Assembly: GCF_001428025.1 (NCBI RefSeq)
Contig: NZ_LMSC01000005.1
Location: forward strand, 92,000-155,999
DNA length: 64,000 nt
Origin: Phycicoccus sp. Soil748
GTDB taxonomy: Bacteria > Actinomycetota > Actinomycetes > Actinomycetales > Dermatophilaceae
Direction: 5' to 3'
Positions 43,031-52,157 of this stretch are shown in pieces; positions within the stretch are counted from its first letter, which is position 1, and every line of letters begins with the position of its first letter. The notes below the pieces were generated by a model. That model was not told where the DNA came from. It saw only the letters and a list, made by a program, of their open reading frames with translations, and made no database searches. A program made the position numbers and the translations under genes.

Positions 43031-43197
43031 AGAGAGGTGACCTTCGTGCGGGGACACGGAAGCCACGAGGGTAGCGTGACCAGTTCGTTATCCAAAATGC
43101 GCTTTGTGGATGAGGCGGCTAACATCCGCGCGCGTCGCGCTGACCTGCACGGATGCCACGACGGCGTGGTGGCGGACCTGGGGAGCAGGAAGGCCGG

Positions 43198-44238
43198 TCA
43201 GCCGCCTCGGCGAGGCAGCTCGGTGACGCCGGGGGTGACGGTGTGGCCCTCGGAGTCGAGGTGGGCCAGCGTCGTGGAGATGCCGTGCACCACGCTGCCG
43301 ATGATGGGCAGCGACATGTGGCCGACGCCGTGCAGGTCGATGTTGCGCACGCTCAGGTCGGGGTGGGTCAGGGCCGCGTTGCGCTGGGGGAAGACCATCT
43401 GGTCCAGGTCCGACCAGTACACGACGAAACGGGTGCGGCACTGGGGGACCGGCTGCTCGAGCTCGCGCATGAGCCCGCTGCCGGGGCGCAGCTGCCGGGT
43501 GAGCTGGTTGTGCCAGCCGTATGCCGTGTAGGTGCCGTGGTGGGGGGTGCCCAGGGTGACGAGCGTGTGCACCCGGGCGTCCCCGCCGAGGCGGGTCACG
43601 TAGTAGCGCGCGATGAGGCCGCCCATGGAGTGGCCGACGACGTGGATGCGCTCGTACCCGGTCTCCGCGACGAGGGCCTCGACCTCCTCGGCGAGCCGGA
43701 CCGCGGCGACGCGGACGTCGGCGGTGAAGGGGGAGTAGTTCATGCTCGTCACGCGCCCGAAGCCCCGGCGCCGGAGTCCGTGGCGCAGGAGGGTGAAGAT
43801 CGAGCGGTTGTCGACCATGCCGTGCACCAGCAGGATCGGCGTGCCGGCCGCCTCGACGTCGGACACCACGAGGCCGCGCTGGGTGGGCGGCAGGTGCTCC
43901 ACGCGGTACTCGAGGTGGCTGTCGCGTCCGTGGCGCCCGAACGCGCCCCACGGGTAGAGGGCGAGGTGGGTCGTCAGCCACGCGGCCTCGACGGCGGCGC
44001 CCACGAGCCCGGTCGGCGTGGCCAGGGCCTTCGCCGCACCTCCGACCACGTCCTGGGCGGCGGCTGCTGCGGCAGTCGTGGCAGCGGCGACGTGGCCCGC
44101 AGCCCGCCCGACCGCCGTCGTCGCGGCAGACCGCAGGGCGGCGGGGCCGGAGCTGGGTGCCGAGGCGCGCGCGGAGGCACCCGACGTGGGCCGCTTCGGT
44201 GCGGCTGGTCGGCGCGAGGGCGTGACGCTCTGCGACAT
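43198..44238 (-). CDS. alpha/beta hydrolase, PGAP1/lipase-like
   Basis: A 346-residue protein with an alanine-rich head of about 90 residues, without a clear signal peptide, and a lipase-like domain. Features: PILLVHGMVDNRSIFTLLRHGLRRRGF (oxyanion region), HVVGHSMGGLIARYY (nucleophile Ser in GHSMG), and late DLHGVGHMSLPIIGS with the catalytic His. Relatives are triacylglycerol lipase/PGAP1-type hydrolases. Substrate is unknown. It is divergent from the B12-binding protein with a 104-base gap that probably holds both promoters. Confidence 0.85.
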   Translation of the reverse strand: MSQSVTPSRRPAAPKRPTSGASARASAPSSGPAALRSAATTAVGRAAGHVAAATTAAAAAAQDVVGGAAKALATPTGLVGAAVEAAWLTTHLALYPWGAFGRHGRDSHLEYRVEHLPPTQRGLVVSDVEAAGTPILLVHGMVDNRSIFTLLRHGLRRRGFGRVTSMNYSPFTADVRVAAVRLAEEVEALVAETGYERIHVVGHSMGGLIARYYVTRLGGDARVHTLVTLGTPHHGTYTAYGWHNQLTRQLRPGSGLMRELEQPVPQCRTRFVVYWSDLDQMVFPQRNAALTHPDLSVRNIDLHGVGHMSLPIIGSVVHGISTTLAHLDSEGHTVTPGVTELPRRGG

Positions 44239-44342
44239 GACCTTCCGAACCTAGTGCAGCACTTCGGTCCGCGCGCGCTCACCGCGCGCACGTCTGCGCA
44301 CGCGGTGTCGGGATGTGTCCACGGAGTGGATAGTCTGCGCCC

Positions 44343-44744
44343 ATGACTAGCTCACCGTTGCGCGTGGTCGTGGCCAAGCCGGGGCTCGACGGACACGACC
44401 GAGGCGCCAAGGTCGTCGCCCGCGCCCTGCGCGACGCCGGCATGGAGGTCGTCTACACCGGCCTGCACCAGACCCCCGAGCAGATCGTCGAGGCGGCCAT
44501 CCAGGAGGACGCCGACGCCGTCGGCCTCTCGGTCCTGTCGGGCGCCCACATGACGCTCTTCGCGAAGGTGATGGAGCTGCTCGAGCAGCGCGACGCCTCC
44601 GACATCGTCGTCTTCGGCGGCGGCATCATCCCCGACGGCGACATCCCCGAGCTGACCCGGCTCGGCGTCGCCAAGGTCTTCACCCCCGGAGCCACGACGA
44701 CCGAGATCGTCGAGTGGGTCCGGGCGAACGTCACCCAGCAGTAG
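44343..44744 (+). CDS. cobalamin (B12)-binding domain protein
   Basis: A 133-residue single-domain protein of the methylmalonyl-CoA-mutase C-terminal/B12-binding type. [61 protein letters not shown] holds DxHxxG with H18 as the cobalt ligand, then the GLSVLSG and [10 protein letters not shown] loops. It is a free-standing small subunit: no mutase large subunit is in the window, so it may serve a mutase encoded elsewhere or act as a B12-dependent partner. Confidence 0.9.
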   Translation: MTSSPLRVVVAKPGLDGHDRGAKVVARALRDAGMEVVYTGLHQTPEQIVEAAIQEDADAVGLSVLSGAHMTLFAKVMELLEQRDASDIVVFGGGIIPDGDIPELTRLGVAKVFTPGATTTEIVEWVRANVTQQ

Positions 44745-44765
44745 CCTCTCGCCCGACTCCTCGCG

Positions 44766-44811
44766 TTTGGGGGCCAGAAGGTGACGTACAGATCACCTTC
44801 TGGCCCCCAAA
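44766..44811. terminator. perfect 19-bp inverted repeat between convergent genes
   Basis: TTTGGGGGCCAGAAGGTGA (44766-44784) and its exact complement (44793-44811) flank an 8-base loop. The hairpin lies 22 bases after the B12-binding gene stop and 41 bases before the stop of the convergent CocE-type gene, so it may end transcription from both sides. T-rich ends on both strands support this. Confidence 0.8.
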
Positions 44812-44851
44812 TGCGCTGGTGCGTCGACGAACGACGCAGGCCGCGGTGCCC

Positions 44852-46783
44852 CTACGGCACCACTGGGATGCTCAGTGCGGCCGGGGACGTGGGAGAGGCG
44901 TGGACGGTGACCGGCTGCACGGCATAGGCGTTCTTGTAGGCCGCGTCGGTGCTGGCCAGTACCAGCTGCAGGCGGTGCCCGGCGTCGACGCGGTGGACGA
45001 TGGCCGGGAGCTCGATGTGCACCGGCTGGGTGACGTCCGCGACCCGCACGGGGCTGATCAGCTTGTGCACCAACGTCTTCGAGCCGTCAGGGGCCACGTC
45101 GTAGAGCTTGGCGAAGACCTGCAGCTGGCCGCTGGGGCCTGCCGCCTGGGTCAGCGCGACCGCCGGCGAGTCGAACTGCACGTCCAGGGTGGGGGAGCCC
45201 ACGACGTCGACCGGCGAGGACAGGGGCGGGGTCGACCAGGCCCCGAACGTGCCGGGGGTGTCGTATGGCGTCGTGACCCCGGCCGGGAGCGACACCTGTC
45301 CCTCGAGGCCGGACACCTCGCTGTACGAGGCGGGGGCGCCCAACCCTGGGTTGGACCAGGACGTCGAGCCCGGCAGGACCGCCTTGCGCGAGGTGACGAG
45401 GTCGTCGGCCGAGGAGAGGTACCACGTGCGGCGCGTGCCGACCGGGTACGACGAGGCGCTGGCGTAGGCCGGGGCGGCCGTGCCGGTGTAGGGCACCCAA
45501 TCGCGGAAGTACGCAAACTCCGGGCCGGTCGAGACCTTCGAGCCCTTGAGCTGGTGGTCGAACCAGTTCCTGATGCGCAGCCCGAGGTAGGTGTCCTCAA
45601 TGTGCTGGCCGGTGAGGTCGAGCTCACCGGGGGCCGCGCCGGTGTTGTCGCCCGTGCCGCCGGAGTGGCCCCATGACTGCCACGCCATGGTCACCGGGAC
45701 GCCCCGGGCCTTCAGGGACCGGTAGGTGGCGACCGACTCCTGGAGGTTGAACAAGGTGTCGTTCTCACCCTGGATGAGGAACGTCGGCACCGTCACCTTG
45801 TCGATGTAGTGCGCCACGGACACGCGGTCGGTGAGCTGGTAGGTGTCGGACGTGGGGTAGCCGAGCGTGTCCAGGGTCGCCTTCGCCTGGCAGGCCTCCA
45901 GGACGAAGTTGGGGCAGCCGACGTTGCGCGCGGGGTCGACCGCGGCGCCCTGCAGCCCGTCGAGGATCCCCACGCCGAAGAACAGTCCGGTCCAGCCGAT
46001 CTTCTGCGTCCCCGGCGCCGAGTCGGCGTAGGTGACGCCGCGCGCGAGGCTGGTGTTGTTGGGTGCCAGTGAGTAGCGCAGGTCGTTCCAGGTGATCAGC
46101 GGCACCAGGGTGTCGACGCGCGAATCCCTTGCTGCAGTGGCGAACTGGATCTGCCCACCGTAGGAGCCACCGATCATGCCGAGCCGCGGGTCGTGGTTGG
46201 CGGCGTCGTCCAGGACGGTGAAGTCCACTTCCAGCGTGCCCGGACCGCCGGCCGCGCCCGCCACGTCCGAGGAGCTGTACGGCGCGGTGCCCCCGCCGCC
46301 GAGGAACGTCACGAGTGAGGACGCTGCGACGCCGTCGACCCCCGGGTCGTCGAGCGAGATCTTGCAGCCGCTGTCCGGGAAGCCGAGCCCGGTGTAGGAC
46401 AGCACCGCGTAGCCACGCCCGGCGAACGCCATCCCGAGCCCCGCCTGGTCGGCCTTGCTGCCGCCGAAGCCGTTGGTGGTGAGGATGGCCGGCACGCGAG
46501 CGGCGGGGCCGGCGGAGTGCGGCTTGTAGAGGTCGGCGTCGATGGTGCAGGTCTGCGGACGGCCGAGGTCGTCGTTGCCGGCCGGCACGGTGAAGTGCAG
46601 GCCGGTGTAGGTGTCGACGGGCTGCAGGGCCGTGCTCGAGGTGCTGCCCGCTGCTGTGGGCGTCCCGGCAAGGGGGTCGGCCACGGCGGCGAGGGCGGGG
46701 CCGCCCGCGAGGCCGATGGCAGCGAGCGGGAGCAGCGCAGCGGCGCGGCGCCCTCGGGCACGGAACGGGGATCGGCGCGTCAT
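44852..46783 (-). CDS. secreted CocE/NonD (S15 X-prolyl dipeptidase-type) hydrolase
   Basis: A 643-residue exported serine hydrolase. Residues 1-35 form a signal peptide (RRAAALLPLAAIGLAGGPALAAV). The catalytic region has GMIGGSYGGQIQFA (Ser in GxSYGG) and later FLIQGENDTLFNLQES and GHSGG, which suit the Asp and His of the S15/CocE family. The C-terminal beta-sandwich (SSPVDVVGSPTLDVQFDSPAVALTQ…LVHKLISPVRVADVTQPVHIELPAIVHRVDAGHRLQLVLASTDAAY) is the CocE C-terminal domain. GGAGGCCCG precedes the ATG at 46783. Substrate: N-terminal peptides or esters, not decided. Confidence 0.9.
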   Translation of the reverse strand: MTRRSPFRARGRRAAALLPLAAIGLAGGPALAAVADPLAGTPTAAGSTSSTALQPVDTYTGLHFTVPAGNDDLGRPQTCTIDADLYKPHSAGPAARVPAILTTNGFGGSKADQAGLGMAFAGRGYAVLSYTGLGFPDSGCKISLDDPGVDGVAASSLVTFLGGGGTAPYSSSDVAGAAGGPGTLEVDFTVLDDAANHDPRLGMIGGSYGGQIQFATAARDSRVDTLVPLITWNDLRYSLAPNNTSLARGVTYADSAPGTQKIGWTGLFFGVGILDGLQGAAVDPARNVGCPNFVLEACQAKATLDTLGYPTSDTYQLTDRVSVAHYIDKVTVPTFLIQGENDTLFNLQESVATYRSLKARGVPVTMAWQSWGHSGGTGDNTGAAPGELDLTGQHIEDTYLGLRIRNWFDHQLKGSKVSTGPEFAYFRDWVPYTGTAAPAYASASSYPVGTRRTWYLSSADDLVTSRKAVLPGSTSWSNPGLGAPASYSEVSGLEGQVSLPAGVTTPYDTPGTFGAWSTPPLSSPVDVVGSPTLDVQFDSPAVALTQAAGPSGQLQVFAKLYDVAPDGSKTLVHKLISPVRVADVTQPVHIELPAIVHRVDAGHRLQLVLASTDAAYKNAYAVQPVTVHASPTSPAALSIPVVP

Positions 46784-47200
46784 CGGGCCTCCACGGTGCA
46801 CGGGCCGTCCGGTGACCGCCCTCGTGGACGGACAACGACGAAGGCACCCCCGCGGTTACGTCCTCCCTGCTCAGCGGGGTGCGCGGAGGATGGCGCAGCC
46901 AGACCACATGGTGGGCTGCGCGTACCGAGCCGTGGACGTCCGCCCGTGCCGGGCGGACTGGTGCTGACGCGATCTTGGCTTGCGGCAGAAGATTCGGCAG
47001 CCCTGGACGGCTCTCGCCGCAGGTTGCCACGCATTTGGTCAAGTCTTCGCCAGATTCGTTGACCCTGTGGCAGATCGCGGGGTTGGGTCGGCTCGGCGCC
47101 GACGCCCACGGTCACGACGTGGCCGTTCACGGAGGGGGAATCGACGTCGCCTCGTGGTGCAGGAACTCCCCGCGCACCCTTGTCCGAGAAGAGGAAACCC
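46784..47200. other. divergent intergenic region upstream of two secreted-enzyme genes
   Basis: This 417-base stretch lies between the divergent starts of the CocE-type hydrolase and the M4 protease. A segment near 46970-47070 is less GC-rich and may hold promoters, but I could not fix a -35/-10 pair. Frames across it look non-coding, with no ribosome site. No RNA gene was recognised. Confidence 0.55.
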
Positions 47201-49249
47201 GTGATCCGACTGTCCACCGGCGCTGCACTCGGCGTCGCAGTCGCCGCGGCAGTGGCCACCCCACTGTCCGCAGCCTCCGCCGCTCCCGCGGCGGCCCCGA
47301 CCCAGGCCCCGGGCGTCACCGCCGCCCAGGGCGGGGCCGACCGGGACCACACCGCGCTGGGCCTGTCCAGCGACGAGAAGCTGGTCGTGCGCAACGTCGT
47401 CACCGACCGTGACGGCACCCAGCACGTCCGCTACGACCGCACCTACAAGGGCCTGCGCGTCCTCGGTGGCGACCTGGTCGTCGACAAGGCTCCCTCCGGC
47501 ACCGTCCGCCAGGTGCACTGGAACGGAAACGGGAAGGCGGCCGTGGCCTCTACCTCCCCGTCCGTCGCCGAGACCTCCGCCGAGAGCTCGGGCGCCAAGC
47601 GCGCCGGATACTCCCCGAAGAAGAACGACGGCGAGCTCGTCGTCTGGGCCGGCACGGGCTCCCCGCGCCTCGCGTGGGACGTCGTCACGGAAGGTGTCAG
47701 GTCCGACCAGACGCCCAGCCGCCTGCACACCGTCGTGGACGCCAAGAGCGGTGCGGTCCTCTCCTCGTGGGACGAGGTCATGAACGGCACGGGCAACTCG
47801 ATGTACTCGGGCACCGTGACGCTGAATTCGACCCTCTCGGGCAGCACCTACCAGCTCAAGGACGCGATCGGGAACTACACGACCGATCTCAACGGCGCGA
47901 CCTCCGGCACGGGAACGCAGTTCACCGACGCCGACAACGTCTGGGGCAACGGCACCACCTCGTCGCGCCAGACCGCAGCGGTCGACGCGCAGTACGGGGC
48001 GGAGAAGACGTTCGCGTACTACAAGAACGTGTTGGGCCGCAACGGTATCTGGAACACCGGAGCCGGTGCGCGCAGCCGCGTCCACTACGGCAACGCCTAC
48101 AACAACGCGTTCTGGGACGGCACCCAGATGACGTACGGCGACGGCGCGAGCAATGCCAAGCCGCTCACGTCGATCGACGTCGCCGCGCACGAGATGAGCC
48201 ACGGCGTCACCGAGAACACCGCGGGCCTCAACTACTCCGGTGACGCCGGCGGCCTCAACGAGGCGACGTCGGACATCTTCGGTACCGCCGTGGAGTGGTA
48301 CGCCAACTCCTCCGCCGACCCGGGTGACTACCTCATCGGCGAGAAGATCAACATCAACGGCAACGGGACCCCGCTGCGCTACATGGACAAGCCGAGCAAG
48401 GACGGCGCGTCCAGGGACTGCTGGTCCTCGACCCTCGGCAGCCTCGACCCGCACTACTCGTCGGGCCCGCTGAACCACTGGTTCTACCTCGCCTCCGAGG
48501 GCTCGGGCGCCAAGACCGTCAACGGTGTCTCCTACAACAGCCCCACCTGTGACGGCTCCACCGTCACCGGCGGCGGCCGCAGCAACATCGAGAAGGTCTG
48601 GTACCGCACGCTCTCGACCAAGCTCACGTCCGGCAGCACCTACCTCAACGCCCGTGAGGGCGCGATCGCCTCGGCCATCGAGCTGTACGGCGCCAGCAGC
48701 CAGACCTGCAAGTCGGTCGAGGCAGCCTTCACGGCCATCGCGGTGCCCGCCGGCACCCAGTCCTGCGGCGGCACGACGCCCCCGCCCACCGGGGGCAACC
48801 TGCTCCTCAACCCCGGCTTCGAGTCGGGCGCGGTGAGCTGGACCGGCTCGGCCGGCCCCATCACCAACAACACCGGGCGCCCGGCCCGCACCGGCTCCTG
48901 GAAGATGTGGCTGGGCGGCAACGGCGCCACGACGACCGAGACCGAGCAGCAGAGCGTGACCATCCCGGCCACCGCCACCGCTGCGTCGCTGTCCTTCTGG
49001 CTGCGCACCGACACCGCGGAGTCCGGCAGCACGGCCTACGACACGATGAAGGTGCAGGTCGTCGACGGTGGGACCACCACCACGCTGGCGACCTACTCCA
49101 ACGTCGGCACCAACGCGACCTACACGCAGAAGTCGTTCAACGTGCTGGCCTACAAGGGCAAGACGGTGACCGTGAAGTTCCTCATGAACGAGGACTCCTC
49201 GCTGCAGACGTCGTTCGTCGTCGACGACACGTCGCTGGCCACCAGCTGA
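47201..49249 (+). CDS. secreted thermolysin-like M4 metallopeptidase
   Basis: A 682-residue exported protease: signal peptide (LSTGAALGVAVAAAVATPLSAASA), an FTP-type propeptide region (about 45-170, YDRTYKGLRVLGGDLVVDKAPSGTV), M4 catalytic domain with HEMSH at 330-334 and GGLNEATSD with E354 as third zinc ligand, and a C-terminal beta-sandwich (LLLNPGFESGAVSWTGSAG…TVKFLMNEDSSLQTSFVVDDTSLA) like carbohydrate-binding/P-domain modules. It degrades proteins outside the cell. GTG at 47201 with AGAGGA close upstream is favoured over an earlier TTG. Confidence 0.95.
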   Translation: MIRLSTGAALGVAVAAAVATPLSAASAAPAAAPTQAPGVTAAQGGADRDHTALGLSSDEKLVVRNVVTDRDGTQHVRYDRTYKGLRVLGGDLVVDKAPSGTVRQVHWNGNGKAAVASTSPSVAETSAESSGAKRAGYSPKKNDGELVVWAGTGSPRLAWDVVTEGVRSDQTPSRLHTVVDAKSGAVLSSWDEVMNGTGNSMYSGTVTLNSTLSGSTYQLKDAIGNYTTDLNGATSGTGTQFTDADNVWGNGTTSSRQTAAVDAQYGAEKTFAYYKNVLGRNGIWNTGAGARSRVHYGNAYNNAFWDGTQMTYGDGASNAKPLTSIDVAAHEMSHGVTENTAGLNYSGDAGGLNEATSDIFGTAVEWYANSSADPGDYLIGEKININGNGTPLRYMDKPSKDGASRDCWSSTLGSLDPHYSSGPLNHWFYLASEGSGAKTVNGVSYNSPTCDGSTVTGGGRSNIEKVWYRTLSTKLTSGSTYLNAREGAIASAIELYGASSQTCKSVEAAFTAIAVPAGTQSCGGTTPPPTGGNLLLNPGFESGAVSWTGSAGPITNNTGRPARTGSWKMWLGGNGATTTETEQQSVTIPATATAASLSFWLRTDTAESGSTAYDTMKVQVVDGGTTTTLATYSNVGTNATYTQKSFNVLAYKGKTVTVKFLMNEDSSLQTSFVVDDTSLATS

Positions 49250-49385
49250 CCGCGGTGCGTGGGACGGCGGAGCCGGCCCACGCACCCCGGCAGCACCTCG
49301 ACCGCCCGCCGCACACGGCCGGTCGTCCCCACACGGGTGGCGGCGGGGAGGGGCACACCTCCAGCCCCGCCCCGCCGTCACCACT

Positions 49386-49413
49386 GCGCCGCCGACCCGA
49401 GGGTCGGCGGCGC
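49386..49413. terminator. 13-bp GC hairpin after the M4 protease gene
   Basis: GCGCCGCCGACCC pairs with GGGTCGGCGGCGC around a two-base centre. It lies 137 bases after the protease stop and 44 bases before the convergent lipoprotein stop, so it probably ends both transcripts. No U-tract follows. Confidence 0.65.
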
Positions 49414-49456
49414 GTGGTCGTGTCAGCGACCTTCAGGTCGGTGTCGCATGGTGAGG

Positions 49457-49963
49457 TCAGCGGCAGACGGTGCGCTTCGCCTTCGGCTTCGCGAGGTCCT
49501 CGAGCAGCGAGGTCACGACCGGTTCGACATCCTTGATGCGGTCGTCGGTGGTCGGGACGGCGTTGAGCAGCACCAGCATGTCGTCGGGGCGCGCCATCGT
49601 GGGCGTGCTGTCGTTCCCGCTGTCGCCGACTGCCAGGGCGGCCTTGGTGATGGCGGAGAAGCTCGCCTCGTCGAGGGTGCAGGACAGGGTCTGCCGGTTG
49701 ACCTTGGCGATGACGCTCCGGTCGACGTCGATGTTGACGGTGTCGGAGAAGCCCGCCACCCCGCCGAACCGCTGGATGGCGATGGGGTAGTCGACCGACG
49801 GGGTGGTGGAGGTCGACGCCGTCGCCGGGGCCTTGGGGATCTCCGGCGTCTTCGCGACGCACCCGGTGAGCACCATGCACCCGGCGAGCGCCGCGGTGAG
49901 CAGGGTGCCGACGGCGGTGGCACGGGCGGGCGCGGGCAGGGGCGCGGTGGCGGATCGCGACAT
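49457..49963 (-). CDS. putative lipoprotein
   Basis: A 168-residue protein with a lipoprotein signal: basic start, hydrophobic helix (AVGTLLTAALAGCMVL) and a lipobox LTGC at about residue 35. The mature part has a small mixed domain (YPIAIQRFGGVAGFSDTVNIDVDRSVIAKVNRQTLSCTLDEASFSAITKAAL), with two Cys that could form a disulfide (SC…VC at the end). ATG at 49963 is favoured over frames further upstream because the signal starts here. Family not recognised. Confidence 0.75.
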   Translation of the reverse strand: MSRSATAPLPAPARATAVGTLLTAALAGCMVLTGCVAKTPEIPKAPATASTSTTPSVDYPIAIQRFGGVAGFSDTVNIDVDRSVIAKVNRQTLSCTLDEASFSAITKAALAVGDSGNDSTPTMARPDDMLVLLNAVPTTDDRIKDVEPVVTSLLEDLAKPKAKRTVCR

Positions 49964-50010
49964 ACCGGACACCCTGCCACGTCGCCCTCCACACAGGGCC
50001 ACAATCGGGC

Positions 50011-50982
50011 ATGGGCTTCTCCTCCGCGGACCTCGATGTCGCGACCGCCGTGGTGCGCCGTCACTTCCCGGCCACTCCCCAGTTCGCGTGGCCGCTGCTC
50101 GGCGCGCACGTCGGCGCCACGGTCTGGGTCAAGCACGAGAACCAGACGCCGACCGGCGCCTTCAAGGTGCGTGGCGGCCTCGTCTACGTCGACCGCCTGA
50201 GGCGCGAGCGTCCCCACGTGGCGGGCCTCGTCTCGGCGACCCGCGGCAACCACGGCCAGTCGCTCGCGTATGCCGGAGCCGCTGCGGGACTGCGCGTGGT
50301 CATCGTCGTGCCCGAGGGCAACAGCCCTGACAAGAACGCGGCCATGCGCGGTTTCGGGGCGGAGCTCGTCGTCCACGGGGCCGACTTCCAGGAGTCGCGC
50401 GAGCACGCGGCCCGGCTGGGAGACGAGCTGGGCCTGGAGACCGTGCCGTCCTTCCACCCCGACCTGGTCGTCGGCGTCGGCACCTACGCCAAGGAGCTGT
50501 TCGACGCCGCCGGTGCGCTGGACACCGTCTACGTGGGGGTCGGCATGGGCTCGGGCATCGCGGGGCTCGTGGGTGTCCGCGACCTGCTCGGGTTGGCGAC
50601 CCGGGTCGTCGGTGTCGTGGCGGAGCGGGCGCCGGCGACAGCGCTGTCGTTCGCCGCGGCTGCGGTGGTGACGACCGAGCGGGCGGCGACGTTCGTCGAC
50701 GGGGTCGCGTGCCGGACACCCGACGCCGCAGCCATCGCCACCATGGTGGCCGGGGTCGACCACATCGTGACGGTGGGGGAGGACGACACGGCCGAGGCGA
50801 TGCGGGTGCTGCTGCGCACGACCCACCAGCTGCCCGAGCCGGCCGGGGCCATCGCCCTGGCCGGGCTCCTCGCCGAACGGGACGCCGCGGCGGGCCGGCG
50901 CGTCGGCGTCATCCTCTCCGGCGGCAACTGCGACACCTCGATCCTCACCGAGGTCCTCGCCGGCCGGACGCCGGCCGCCTGA
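50011..50982 (+). CDS. PLP-dependent threonine dehydratase-like enzyme
   Basis: A 323-residue fold-type II PLP enzyme: the Schiff-base lysine lies in TGAFKVRGG (K52), the phosphate-binding loop is GVGMGSGIAG, and SGGNCD near the end binds the pyridine nitrogen region. VSATRGNHGQSLAYAGAAAGLRVVIVVPEGNSPDKN is typical of serine/threonine dehydratases and racemases. No regulatory ACT domain is present, so it resembles catabolic, single-domain enzymes. Its start is 47 bases from the divergent lipoprotein gene. Confidence 0.9.
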   Translation: MGFSSADLDVATAVVRRHFPATPQFAWPLLGAHVGATVWVKHENQTPTGAFKVRGGLVYVDRLRRERPHVAGLVSATRGNHGQSLAYAGAAAGLRVVIVVPEGNSPDKNAAMRGFGAELVVHGADFQESREHAARLGDELGLETVPSFHPDLVVGVGTYAKELFDAAGALDTVYVGVGMGSGIAGLVGVRDLLGLATRVVGVVAERAPATALSFAAAAVVTTERAATFVDGVACRTPDAAAIATMVAGVDHIVTVGEDDTAEAMRVLLRTTHQLPEPAGAIALAGLLAERDAAAGRRVGVILSGGNCDTSILTEVLAGRTPAA

Positions 50983-51014
50983 GCCGCCGGGGGTGGGCCA
51001 CCTATCCTGAGGCC

Positions 51015-51872
51015 ATGAGGCGTGGTGCCCGTCGGGCGGTCGAGGCAGCCCTCGCCCTGGCCGTCGTCGCCACCGGGGCGGCCTGCGCCGGCGGCTCGAC
51101 CAGGCCGACGTCGTCTACGTGGAGCCGGTCGAGGGCGGGCTGACCCGGCTGCTCGCGATCTTCAGCCGCGACCAGGCCCGCGAGGTGGGGCCCGTGCGCA
51201 GCGGACGCGAGACCGACGTCACGATCCTCGCCCAACTGGGGGAAGGTCGCCTTCGCCTACTCCGGCTCGTCGTCCTACACCGCCAAGGTGCTGGCCCTCG
51301 GGGCGCAGGTGAACCTCAGCAACGACCAGTCGGGCCGCGGCTACCGACGCGACCGCCCGCGGCCGGCGCCGTACAACCTCATCGGTGACCCCAAGGCCGT
51401 CCTGGCCCGCGCCGGCGGCAGTGTCGAGCCCCGCGACATCGGCTTCCGGTACGGCCCTCCGACCGCCGGTGGCGCCCCCGCGACCTCGGTCACGGCGCGA
51501 TGGCCCGCGGCCACCGTGTCACTGCGGTGGGACGCGAAGCGAGGGCAGTACCTCGTCGTCACCGACGGCCGGCCGGACGTCAGCCCCTCCGGCACCCAGT
51601 ACGGCGCCTCCACCGTGGTCGTCCAGTACGTCGCCTCCAAGGACTCCGCCAACCGTGACGTCAACGGCCGGCCGACACCGGTGGAGCAGCTCGTGGGTTC
51701 GGGCAGGGCCACCGTGCTGCGCGGCGGACGGGTGTGGCAGGGCACGTGGTCGCGCTCCGGCGCCACGTCGCCGACGACCTTCACCGCGGACGGGCAGGTC
51801 GTGACCTTCGCGCCCCAGGGCCCCGTGTGGGTCCTCCTCGTGCCGACCGGCCGGGTCGCGACGGTCCGCTGA
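51015..51872 (+). pseudogene. decayed DUF3048 (YerB-like) lipoprotein gene, deletion plus frameshift
   Basis: ATG at 51015 starts a lipoprotein signal (EAALALAVVATGAACAGG). The family core resumes at 51095 in another frame (LDQADVVYVEPVEGGLTRLLAIFSRDQAREVGPVRSGRETDVTILAQLG), without the usual N-terminal part of DUF3048, suggesting a deletion. Near 51235 five G bases stand where four would keep frame, and the rest (KVAFAYSGSSSYTAKVLALGAQVNLSN… to VWVLLVPTGRVATVR) runs in the original frame. As read, no complete DUF3048 protein can be made. A sequencing error explains only one lesion. Confidence 0.8.
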
Positions 51873-52157
51873 GCGCTCGACGGCGCTGCGGGCACCGGCC
51901 CGACGTAGGGGGCAGCCGCATGCCGCCACCCCTGTCAGGGAGCTGTCAGGCACCGTCCCACAGCGGCCGCGGGGTCGCCGCCGCGATCTGACAACACCGC
52001 GTCTGCGCTGGTCAGCGCCGTCCGAAGGGCGCCGCGGCGTCAGGAGGCGACTTCAGGGCTGCCGGACACCGGGCCGTGCGCCCGAGGGTGGGTGCCGTCC
52101 GACAGACCGTGACCGCCCCCGCTTCTCGCGGCCGGCGGCACCAACCCAGGAGCTCCG

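Noticed and set aside
43031-43197. c-di-AMP (ydaO-type) riboswitch before the M23 peptidase
   Set aside because: I looked for the conserved core in this gap and upstream of 52158 but could not match it by eye. A covariance-model search would decide.
47039-49384. Long minus-strand frame opposite the M4 protease
   Set aside because: No start signal or domain; the plus frame carries HEMSH and a signal peptide.
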